Assembly: GCA_947179155.2 (NCBI GenBank)
Contig: OX359266.1
Coordinates: forward strand, 47,482,039-47,546,038
Origin: Hedera helix
Taxonomy: Eukaryota; Streptophyta; Magnoliopsida; Apiales; Araliaceae
Direction: 5' to 3'
Length of the DNA stretch: 64,000 nucleotides
In this document: one piece after another, positions 33,817 to 46,100 of the stretch
How the letters are laid out: the number at the start of each line of letters is the position of its first letter
Position numbering within the stretch: the first letter of the stretch is position 1
Made by a program: the position numbers and the translations under genes
The notes under the pieces: generated by a model
Database searches by the model: none
What the model was told of the DNA's origin: nothing
What the model saw: the letters and a program-made list of their open reading frames with translations, nothing else

Positions 33817-35230
33817 ATGATTAATAATAATCATCTTCACAAGTACGACCAAAGCCAAGCCAAAGCGGTTGTAGTAATCGTACCATTTCCAGCACAAGGC
33901 CATCTGAACCAGCTCCTCCACCTCTCCCGCCTCCTCTCCTCCTACCACATGATCCCCCTCCACTTCGTTGGAACCACCACCCACAACCGCCAAGCCAAGC
34001 TTCGCATCCACGGCTGGAACCACCTACTCTCCGTCGCCAATATCAATTTCTATGAATTCCACACCCCTTCTTTTCTCTCTCCTCCGCCAAACCCTAATGC
34101 ATCCCTCAAATTCCCAGCTCACCTTCAACCATCTTTTGATGCATCTTCCTCTCTTCGCGAGCCCGTCGCCGAGCTTTTACGCGCACTTTCACCAACAGCA
34201 CAAAGGCTAGTCGTGATTCATGACTCTCTAATGAGTTCAGTGGTTCAGGACGTGGGTTCAATACCAAATGCGGAAGCCTACACTTTTCACAGTGTATCCG
34301 CTTTCACTATTTTCTTGCACTTGTGGGAAAAAAATGGAAGACCCTTCGAACTACAATCCGATATACTGAAAGATATTCCTTCCCATGAAGGATGTTTCAC
34401 TTCGGAATTTGTTAAATTCATCGACTCGCAATATGATAGCATGAAGTTTAATTCTGGTCGTGTTTATAACTCGTGCAAAGTTATAGAGAGGCCTTACCTT
34501 GATTTACTTGCTAAAGAACAGATAAGCAAGAACAAAAAGCAATGGGCTCTTGGCCCACTTAACCCTGTGGCTATGCCCCTAAATGAATATTCAAATCGAC
34601 ACGAATGTTTGGAGTGGCTTGACAAACAAGCTCCACACTCGGTTATATTCATTTCTTTTGGAACAACTACTTCATTAAGCGATGAACAAATCACAGAGAT
34701 CGCGATTGGGTTAGAAAAAAGCGACCACAATTTCATTTGGGTATTGAGAGATGCTGATAAAGGAGATGTGTTTGCAAATGAAGTTAGGAGAGCTGAATTG
34801 CCAAAAGGGTATGAAGAGAGAATGGAGGGGAAGATAATTGTGGTGAGGGATTGGGCGCCCCAATTGGAGATTTTGGCGCACCGATCAACCGGTGGATTTA
34901 TTAGTCACTGCGGATGGAATTCATGCATGGAGAGTATAACCATGGGTGTGCCCATATTGGCATGGCCAATGCATTCTGACCAGCAGGAATACTGTGCTAA
35001 TACTGAAGTTGCTCAAAATTGGTTTACCAATCAAGGATTGGGCACGTCGAGATGAACTGGTGACGGCAAAAACAGTTGAAGATGTTGTGAAGAGGTTGAT
35101 GAACTCGGAGGAAGGAGCCGAGGTAAGGAGGAGGGCGGCGGATATGGGTAGTGACGTCAGGATGTCGATGGCGGAAGGTGGCCTTAGCCGGGTTGAGCTG
35201 GATTCATTTATAAGTCACATCACTAGATAG
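33817..35230 (+). pseudogene. Zeatin O-glucosyltransferase-like UGT, frameshifted after the donor box
   Basis: A paralogue of the UGT at 22650-24095. The first frame (33817-35055, 412 residues) has the catalytic His in FPAQGHLNQ (residue 29), the IHDSL segment, IPNAEAYTFH, and a complete donor box (about 346-389: WAPQLEILAH, HCGWNS, HSDQ). Right after HSDQ, near 34983-34987, the reading frame shifts by +1, as if two bases of the next codon, a conserved Pro in the relative, were lost. The normal C-terminal 80 or so residues (RDELVTAKTVEDVVKRL, GGLSRVELDSF) continue in the next frame to a stop at 35228-35230. As it stands, the product ends in about 24 unrelated residues. The break is not in a homopolymer. 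The protein would lack the C-terminal helices that pack back on the N-terminal domain, so activity is doubtful. The rest of the gene has no other stop, so the lesion is recent. Confidence 0.85.
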
Positions 35231-36281
35231 ATGTGTTTGATGGGCAGAGAGAGAAATCTAATAAGATTTTAACCAACGGTGGGTGTACTCAGGCAAATAT
35301 GTGAGGTACGTGTTAGCCTCAAAAGATCGATCCATATTTGACCAATTGGCCACAGTTTCATACCAAATTGGTACACCCTGCACTTATCGTGGGCCTAGTT
35401 AATAGTAATGGACTAACTAAAAGTTCAACCCAGGACCCAGAGAATAAAATTGGGCCTACAAATCCACGCATGCAGGCACACCCCATGTGGTGATCTTCGA
35501 GTCGAAGCAGTATTAGTATATTCTATTGATTATTAATGTCGTCCGTAAAAGGACCTTCAAAGTTTCTTATACACTGTATTTTTAGGAGGACAAAAACAAA
35601 GTTTCTTATACACTGTTTTAGAAGGAAAAGAAAATCCATTAATCATCATCAAACAGTGCGCTCCCATCTCTTTGGCAAGAAAAAACATGAAATGTTTCCC
35701 AACCTTTTGTCTTTTTTACCCCTCCAAGTTCGGATTATACAAATCAACAGTAGAACAGAACATTTTCAACAAGAAAACAACAAACAAGGATAATAATAAG
35801 CTAATCAGTTTAAATCCTAGAATTATCTACTTACGAGCATTACATGTGGAGTCTCACAACTTCACCGTCTCCTTTAGTTAGTTATCAGTTGAGGAGAGAT
35901 TTGGAAGATAAAGATGTCACAGAATATTTGATTTCTAATCAAAGTGTTATTTAGACATCACATGTGATTTAATCACTTGAATTACAAACTACATTCCCCC
36001 ACTATTGAACACCAACAAGATCAGGATAAAAAACATTCGCCTTCATAATCAACAGCCCTACAATTTAACACAACTGGCATCACAAAACAATCCAGCCCGT
36101 CTCCATTTTATGCCAGTCTCAATACAGGCACGTTAACTAAATAGCAAAACTGCCTTGTCTAAGTAATTCACCTCAAAATTAGGCCATAAACAACAGGCTT
36201 AAACTGATTTGACATTTTTTTTACAGGAGCCTATGTATGTATTATTAACCTTGATGGAATTGTATACTAAGATCACTGACA
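35231..36281. other. Intergenic DNA between convergent UGT and NUP93 genes
   Basis: About 1.05 kb without a supported gene. It must hold the 3' ends of both convergent genes. A short direct repeat (AAAGTTTCTTATACACTGT near 35560-35578 and 35598-35616) is visible. The small open frames here show no domain and overlap each other. Confidence 0.5.
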
Positions 36282-39200
36282 TCACAAGCTTCGAGCAATC
36301 CTTTCATACAAGACATGAGGCCAGTTTCTATTCAAGTTGTTCGCAAGGAAATTCGCAATCTGCATCAGTAAAAATAATTGGTCCATTATGGGAAGAAAGT
36401 GGCACAAATATCTATTCTAATAAACTTAAATGCAGAAACATACATGATCACAAAATTATATATGATCCTTAAATAAATTATGTAACCGTCATGGCAAAAA
36501 TGTCATGTTTAATAGCCCACGAGACCATAGATGTCATGCACTAACAATCTTGTTCTCTTGACAGCAGAAACAGATGGCATGGTTTTAAGTTTTTTGTTAT
36601 TGCTGCTATATGTTCTGTTAGGTGGCCCAATTTAGCAAAACTTGCACAAGCAAACTGCCAGAACCAAACCATGATCTTCTCAATTTTAACCTCTTTCTAT
36701 TTTTTAAAAATATCTTGCTTTTAACTATTATTCTTGATTATAAACCAAAGGATAAAGAGGTTTAAGAATCAACAATAATGCATAATCAGTTTATTCAAAA
36801 TGAGTTGAAACTCTAAAATAACATATTAACATGTTCAACAGTACAGTGTACACATTTCCAGAGGCACAAAAGCAGCATTTTAAGCTAAGAAGCAGCAAAA
36901 AGATCAGATGGTGGAAATAGAAAAGAAACTTCTAAATTTCATATCGTCAGACATACCTTTGTTCTCAAGGCACGAAGGGATCCATCAGTATCCGTCACAT
37001 TGTCCAAACAATGAAGAGCAACCATAAGAAGGTCCGGCACACAAGCTTGGATATGAGGAGACAAATTCTGGAACAAATCATTTGTGACATCTGGTGCTCG
37101 TGGATCTAAAGGAAGAAATGGAAGTTTGGCTACCTCCCTCAGAGCATCTAGATGATGACTTAGTCTGGACAACTTATGTATTGACAGAATAATCTCAAGC
37201 TGTCTTAACACAGTTTGCTGCTCTAAAACATGTTCTCTCTCTTGAAGACTGAAAAAAGGAATGAGCGTTACAAATCAGAAAAAAGGTAGAGAGACTTGTA
37301 AAACTTCAAATACAAGACAATCAATTAAAAAAGCCACAAGAATTTGTGGAAAAAAATGACTTAATTAAGTCTAAGATCTATAATTTGTTGAAATTCTTGT
37401 CATATTCGAACTTCAAAATTTTGGCCTTTCAATCAATTGAGAATTTCCTGAAATAAAGATCTGCCCTTTGTATTATCTGAAGAAAGTGCTTGCCGGCCCT
37501 CAAACATGAATCCTCAACCACATTATTTTCAGTCCAAACAAGGACGAGAACTGAAAATGGTCTTCTCTTATTCATCAGTACTCAGTAGTATAACAAACAG
37601 TACTGGGTCAAAGCAAATACCAAAGGAATTGATTCTAGACATTGAACAAAAAGGATTGGTAACTTCGCAGATAGAACTCAGCAAGGGAAAAAAAAAATTC
37701 CTTCTATTCCAACCCTGACCACGTATAAGTATTTGACGGGGTTGCACTTCATTTTAAACACTACTAACAATTTCAATCAAAATGCATCAACCAAAAATCA
37801 TATGGTGATAATAAAAACACAAAATGGTTCAAAAAGCTGCAAGGTGAAAACAAAGTTGTAAACAACCTGACTTCAGGATAATATTTGAAGGTCTCCACAA
37901 GCTCATTTCCAGAATGAATAAGCCCGGCAGTCCGGCTCTCGCCATCCAATCTCCCGCGTGACAAGGCACCAATTGCTTCCGAGAGACACTTGTTTATCGT
38001 ATCCAAAGCGGCCGAGAATGCCCCAACTCTTTTCTGAATTTCTATGGACTGAAGATTGATTTGCAATAAAAGGAGATTAATCGGTACATTAGATGGACGT
38101 AAGCCAGTGATTAAAATTAAAAAGAAAGTTAGGAACTTCCATATGTAACATTTATGAAAAGGGGAACAGAGGGATAAGAAATAATCATCAAGTAATTTAT
38201 CCTATACTGCTTTGGTTTCCACTGATCTACATGATGGAAGGCCTTCAAAATTTTGTAACACCTTGTAAGTATTGAAGACAATATTTAAAATGAACCAATA
38301 AAAATAAGTTAACGCCCTTTAAAGAAACTGAAAAATACTCATTTGCAGTCTTTTAACAACTTAAGTTCATAAATATCTATCAAGGAATAAACTACTGAAT
38401 AAATCATTCTACTGAAGGAAACGGGGAAGTAAGAGTTTCAGGTCAAAGCGACCTAATTTACTGCTCCATGGCATTCAAGTCATATAATTAACTAAGACGT
38501 CAACAAAATGTAACTTCTCATAATTCTTTGGGTCAAAAGGAATAAAGCTGATGATTGCTTTTTATCTTGGAATAAAATACAGGACAAAGAAACCAATCCA
38601 CTGGCCCTTGATGCTCAGTTGACAAGTGAAGAGAATTAAAATATAAATTTTCAGTATCAGATTCTTAAAGCATCTTATGAAGAGTCCGGTTTCCTGGTGA
38701 AATTGTTCAAACATCAGCTCTTCCAATGCTGCCAGAACCCAACCATGATCTTCTCAATTTTAGCCAAAGTTTTTTGTTACATTTGTCTTCCGAGTCATTG
38801 TTCACATTAACACCTCTTAGTTACATTGATGGAAAAGAAGAATATGATTGAACAAAGATACCACAACTCAAGAAGACTGTGATGGAAGCATGAACATCAG
38901 CTCTTCCAATGCTGCCAGAACCTAACCATGATCTTCTCAATTTTAGCCAAAGTTTTTTTGTTACGTTTGTCTTCCGAGTCATTGTTCACATTAACACCTC
39001 TTAGTTACATTGATGGAAAAGAAGAATATGATTGAACAAAGATACCACAACTCAAGAAGACTGTGATGGAAGCATGTCAAAGAAAATAAACATATGTACC
39101 ATAAGAAAGTGCAGGTACTTAATTTATAGAATCTCTTTTCATATAAATATAAAAGAAAATTTTATTAATAAAAAAGAGAGATTACAACAAAATGAGGAAA

Positions 39201-42200
39201 CTTATAGATTCATGTAAGTATGTAACACTACTAAACCCCTTAACACCTAACTCAGAAAGATCACAATCAGCACAATGGCTGTGAACTGATTTTAATTTAA
39301 ATCTCCGGTCATTTTTTCTTTTTCTTTTTGTGGGGGGAGAGGGGGGAGGTTGAGAGAAGTAAAGATCACTATTAATGGGATGTCCCCTGGGCAGTACTCA
39401 ATTCAGAATTAAACTTGTTAGGGCAGCAAATGAACTCGAATGGTTAATGCATGGGCTTCACTTTAGCATTCTTTTTCTATAGAAAAAGAAGACTTGTACA
39501 GTTTTTTTTTTATTTTTATAAAGCCAAACATGTGTTCAGCCAGATAAAGCTAAGTCAACTTATGTTTAATGAACTCAAGGACAACTAAATTTCAGATTCG
39601 TCAAGCCCAAACAGATTAGAGCTTAGCTGGGCACTTTTGCAGCCCTATTTGCCTATGTTTGAATAAGCAAATATAAAGCCTTGTTCTGGGTGGACATATA
39701 AGTATTTTAGTAAAAGGAGATTGGAACCAAGCAGAGAGCGCAGTAAGCCAAGTTGATCTCCTCAACACATGCTGACAAGTCTAACAGCAAGTAATGTTGA
39801 TTTAGAGACAAATGAAAGCAAAAATCAATAAATAAGACGAAAGGTTTCAATTAATGACCAAAATGATGTTCTATTTATATATTGCAAACTTGAATCAATG
39901 TCCTAAAAAAATGGGGAAAAGTATTATCACCTTGTCATACAGCCCAGCTTCCTGACACTGGCGAGCAGCTTCAAGCAAAAACTGTTGTCTTGATTTTCCA
40001 TCTGTCAAAAATCTTCCAAGTTCACCTTCTTCTCCAGCACCCCTTGGACCAAGTAAAAGAAAGATCCCACCATCACGTAACAACAGCTCCAATAGGAGTT
40101 GCTTCAGCATCAAACTTCTCTGCCTCTGCTGATCTACATTAACTCTCCCAGTCCATGACAGCTGCCCTCCACCCACTGCAGCAGCAGCTTGAGCATAATA
40201 TTCCAAAGCCATTGAAAGGTCACCATATTGTAAATACACAGCCCCATACTGCCTAATTATGCTAGATGCCTCTGCAACAGCATCCATCACCCCTAATTTC
40301 TGACCTGTTCCAGAACCTTCAGAGAGAATCCCATGGTCCGCCAGCACAATTGATATATGAACAGCATCTATGCTATATCCTTCATTTCCCATATCCTTGG
40401 ACAGATAAAGGACAGCCGGTAGCAATTGTATGCTTAAAAACAAAATATAAGGATACACTAGAGGGTCCTTTCCATTCTTCGTATAATATGATGGTTCAAA
40501 TTTATTTAGGTAAACCTGCAAATCATTTAAAGTGTAGGGGGACAATCCCTCGTTCAGGACAACAGAAGAGGATCCACCAGGATCTTCTCGTATGACAGAC
40601 AATTTGAACCACAAGAAATCCTCGATTGTATTGAAAAGAGTAGGTAGTTCCCTAAGCAGGCGGTCAATCTGCCTGCGAGAACCAGATATAATAGCATATA
40701 GGAGCAATTTTTTTTTGTCATATGCAGCTCGACCCATTCGGTCACCCATCCGTAACATTTTTTCACATTCCTCAGTAGCAGCAGCTGCAGTCTCTGCTGA
40801 CACCATACCTCCGTTGCTAATCCACTCGGTAAGCTGTCAAGATAGAAAGATAAATGACTGAGGGCCAAGTAAATCCTAGCAAATACAAGCAATGAAGAAT
40901 CAGTACCTGTGGAGCAAATTGGTGCGACACATGAGACGACGACGCCACATTTCTCGCTTCATCATAATACCCAGTTCTTAAGCAGAAATAAATCTGTTAT
41001 CACGCAGAAGAATGGAAGTAATTTTAATCGCAATTTTTCCAAATATGGGATTAACTTTTACCTAAGACTTCGTCAATATAAACTTCATGGACATTATAAC
41101 AATCATACATATGTAGATGGCAATTGTGATTTGACAGTGCCCCTCCAACTAAGAGGATAGGACAAAGTACGGTGATCTTTAAACCGAAAAACAATTCTAC
41201 TTCCTCTTATCTTTTCTGAGTCAACATTACGAGGCAAAAGCAAGAGTCTGGTGAGAAGTCTAAACAAAGCCAACTTGCCTAAATAAATAAAAAAAAATGA
41301 AACAACAGAAAGAAATATTCCCTACATGAATTAATTCGCCAATAATGCTGGAAAATTGTCAAGAAATCAAGGTAACAGTGTTCATAAATAATCAAAAATT
41401 TCATGTACATAAGAGAATACAGAGACTTGTAGTGATAACTCAAAATAAAGACCATAAATTTATGATTCTCCGATTAAAAAATAAAGAAAAAAAGGCATAG
41501 CAGAAAACCTGTCACAATGAATACACACTACATAGATGAAAGTAATCAAATCAATATTAAAATCTAAAAATTATAAATTAAGAAATTAGAAGGAAAGGTT
41601 GCTTTATTGCTTAATTAGATCCTGTTTTGTAATACTAAAGTCAACAATCAGATAAACTTCCAAAAGAATATAAAAGGTAAGAGAGCAGATGATGCAAGCA
41701 AAAAAATTGACAAAAGATCATATCAGTGACCTGCTGCCAAGTAGTATCAACAGGAGGCTGCCTACGAGCATCACCAGCATCAAAATCAAGAACCCCATAG
41801 TCCCTTAAGCGAATCTGTAGATAACAAAGCCACAATTCTTTAGTAACAGATACAGATAAATACTCCTCAAAAATGATGTATCAAACAAAAGATACATTAA
41901 GTATTCAAAAATGGCATAGCAATCCTCACGGCTCACACCATGAAGCTTCTTTATAATTAGACATAAACAGTGCTGACATACCCGAAGAAAGGCACGAATT
42001 CGTTGCATATTGCCAACCTCTCCACCAAGAGCAGCCTATATCAAAAATCAGAATTGATGAAGAAAGATGACCGTATATTTATTAAACAAATTAAAACCAT
42101 AAAACAATAATTCTACTTCAAAAGGTAACTTAGTAAAGTAACTCCTTTTGATCTCACCACGTGAAGAATACAAATGACCTATTCAATCATTGATTAGGTG

Positions 42201-43080
42201 ACCGTGAAGGCAAAGGCACGGTAGAGGTCTAATGAACTGAATGGAAACATTTAAGAAGAATATACAAAGAGGGGGGAATTTAAAATTTATTACCTGAGCA
42301 GGATGATTTTGTATTGTTTCTATAACATATTTCTCATGCCCCCATTCAAGGTGGCGCCTTGCACCAATTATTAGTGACATTTTTCTTGAAAATTTTTGTT
42401 GTACAGTTGAATCCTCACCCATCAGCGTCTGTTGAAAAAATCAGTTCATCCACACTTCAAATCAAATCTTACAAAGAAAATCACGCAATATGCATTTAAT
42501 TAGAATCCTGCAAGATCGACACCTGAATTAGGTGCCATATCTTTTGCATGCTGACCGATTTTCCACCAGACGTGTCCAGACTCAAACTTTCAAAAGCACT
42601 CTTGAAAGCTGTAGCAGGCTAACAAGAAGGAATAGTTAATAATTTGAAAACAAGCTAGCAGAATAAATCAATTATCTAGGAAATGTGGTTTTGAGAGTAT
42701 GACAGGATGAATCTGCACAAATATTTAGAGCAAACAAAAGAGGTGCCAGCATTATTATAGAGTACAGAAAGAAAATATTACACACGTATACTGATGCACC
42801 AAACACCGAAATAGTTAGGAAACTGATCGACTACTTTATTATATGTTGACAAGTGCTAATGCCTTCCTTGGTTTCTTTAAACGCCAGAGAGGGAAAACAC
42901 AAAAACAGAAACAGCAGCAAAGAAACCCCAGAAACAGGGGCATATATCCTATTATAACCCTCAATGCATGCCGCATACCCAAAAATGCTAAGAAACTAAA
43001 ATAATAAATTTATATGCCAGGCCAAATTCCTCAATGAATTTTACAAATGGAACGGATCCCCGCCAAGACTCATAACCCCC

Positions 43081-43111
<31 letters not shown>

Positions 43112-46100
43112 AAAGATTAACAAATAAGAATCAAATAGCTGACTCTAGAAATAGGCTGTAATATTAGTATGACGATACAATGAAAGAAATACGTTACTGT
43201 ACAATCAAACGAATACTACATCCACTGAAGGTGATTTGACCTCTCAGTAGCATCATCAATTATCATTCTAAATCCAACAAAAGAAGGAAGTATTTGAAAA
43301 TTTGTGTTTGGGGTGCTGTAGGAAGAACTTCAACTGACTAATAAAAAATCCTTACTTTCAATGGCAAACCACGCTGCCTAGCATCATTCAGATTCTTCAC
43401 AGTTTCAGCATAGATTGAAGCTTTTTTCTCAACCACTGGCTTATCAGCTATAGGTGCAAGCTCTACACTAGATGGCCGAGAGGAAACCTGAGGCGTTGAA
43501 GTCACAGATAGTATTTGACCATGACGACTAACCCCATTGTTTGAATCACCTATATTAGTACTAGGTAATGTTGTAATTCGACTCAAGCTCTGCAGGAAGT
43601 CCCGTTTCTCCTTTTGCCAATCCTCCTGCCACAATGAATACCATACGGCAATAAGCACTATAAACATAAGAAGCATCAACAACATACTCTACTTTCATCA
43701 ATTTGTTTCACTTAAATGTAAATACTTTGTGATAGACTTTTTAAGGACGATGGTACTTCTACAATTTCCAGAGGGATACATCTGGTTCATACTTCACCAT
43801 CCAATCCTTTACCAACATATCAAAAAGAAGTAAACTCTTTCAAGGAGTCATAAAGCCAGTGTTTTCAAGGGAGGGTTTGGCAAAGCAGAAAGTCATTAAT
43901 GTGTAGAAAAGAAACTTTTTGAATAAGTATAAAACTATATGTACAGATGTACTGCTCTTCTTAGTTTACATAATCTCTAGTGAAGCTACTCAATTTGCAT
44001 AAGCACAATGCATATAAACTTGTCGAGTTCGGGAAGGAAAAAAGAAACTACTATACTGTGTGTGTGGAATTAAAAAGAGAAAGAATCATCTAACATTTGA
44101 GGGGAAGAGGTCAAACACTGAATTACAAAAAAGAATCAAAATGAACCGTCTCCTCGGAATCTACTTTAGAAAGAAGAGGAGATTGGAATGGCATAAAAAA
44201 CTCAAAAGATCTCGGGAAAAACTGGACAAAAGTTCATATACTGTAGCTCAGAAAATATTTCAGATGACTTACAAAGAAAAGCAACTGGAATTTTATCCCC
44301 AAAAAAATGGTTATATACATATATATAGATATAGATATAGTAATGATAATCAAATAGCTGAAACTCACATGCTACAAAAACAGATGAGCAGCATTGCAAA
44401 ACTGAGTAGGATTGCACATATAAAGAGGTTCCTTTAAAACAGAGAAGGTAAAGATAAATATGATTGAACATCATATGGACTTATTCTAGCACACTAACCT
44501 CCAAAACTGTCATCATATAATCATTAAAGCTCCTAACATTATCCTTCTGAGCTTCCTGGACAGCCGACAGCATTGCCATTTCACGGACCTGAGTGCAGCA
44601 CCATACACAAGCTATCATATACCCACAGAATGCTTGAAGTTTTAAATATTGTTATAAGATTTAAAGAACACTCAGAAGAAGAAGAAGGAGAAGAAAGAAA
44701 CATCAATTAATACGATTTAGAGGTCATGAAGGAAAAAATAAACATATCAATTAGTGACATCGTTCATTCATGATTATTTTGTCAGTAAAATGGGTGGAAC
44801 TGGAAATACCTGCTGCAAATACTCCTCAACACTCGTTGCCTCAGCAGGAAAAACATCCTCAAATGTTGTCTTGAAGAAGAAAAAGAAAAATGTGTGATTC
44901 CCAATAAACAAATAAATAATAGGACAAGACAGTATAACAAAAGAAAATGCTAAAGATATAGTTCAAAAAAACTGCATAGAATATAAAAATAAGCTTACAA
45001 CATTACAATGTTGTCAGAAAACTACATTAATAATGCACATAAAATGGTGATGTCTAAAGAGAGAGACATCACAATATGGGCCAACATTAAAACATTAGAA
45101 TATAACTTCATATGCTCAAAACATCTGAATATTTTCTTAAGGTTTTTTCTGATTGGTAATTAAATTCATTATAAGCACCAAAACACAGTGAACCCAAGTA
45201 CGCGCAGTACACGGCCCCAAAAATTAAAAAATAAATCCCCACCTTACACAAAGAACCTAAAAAAAAACTATTTTAGGTTCCTAAAGCTAATTCTCCCAAA
45301 AACAATCCACAAAATGTACAGCAAGAGCCTTGCTACACCTCAAGAAGCTAAAAAAAAGGATAAGGCTCTTAAACAGAAATTTAATATGGAACACAGGTCT
45401 TGCTGTCTTTTCCTGGTAACAGATGTTCCACTCTTTCCATATTATCCACCAATGCTATGAGGCACCAAGTCCTGACAACTTCTCAATTCCTTTCTCACCC
45501 TTACCCGTTGCCAGAGTATCAAGTTGTCGCTTAAGCAATGACTAGTTATTGACTAGTTGTCCAATCTTCGTTGGGTGTGCAAGTTAAGCTCCCTACATTG
45601 TTGCAATAGCTAAGTCATGCAACGTAAGCAGTTGATCATCGCCTAGTCGGTTCAAATCGCCAATTTGCCAAATTTGTTCTCTAGTCGAACAACTTAGGAA
45701 CAAACCCAACTTTAATTTATCCAAACCCAATTCCGATCGACCCGTAACCCACCCAATTAAAGACCCAAACCTTTAGACAAATAACCTAGTATACTCAATT
45801 GGGTGACCTAATTGAATGAGCCTATGGCCCTACGCACAAGAGAGAAATCTTACCAAGTTTGACAATCAAGTTTGGAGGAGTCAAAAGGAATTTGCTTCTT
45901 CATCTTCTGCTTTCAGTTGCTTCATCATATCTGCTTCTTCTCTTTCTTCTTCAAGGACTCACAATTTGGGTCGGTGATTAGGTCAGCAAATTGGTGCTTT
46001 GATTCCGGCAATATGTGAAATGCATCTTGTTTTGATATGTTGATGGGATAGAGTGAAATGGCTGTTTGTGGGATAAAGTGAAATGGATGTTTGAAATGAT

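Noticed and set aside
45130..45480. Possible retroposon (SINE or LINE tail) in NUP93 intron 3
   Set aside because: A T-rich start and a GC-richer body are suggestive, but I found no promoter boxes, no poly-A end in the right place and no flanking duplication.
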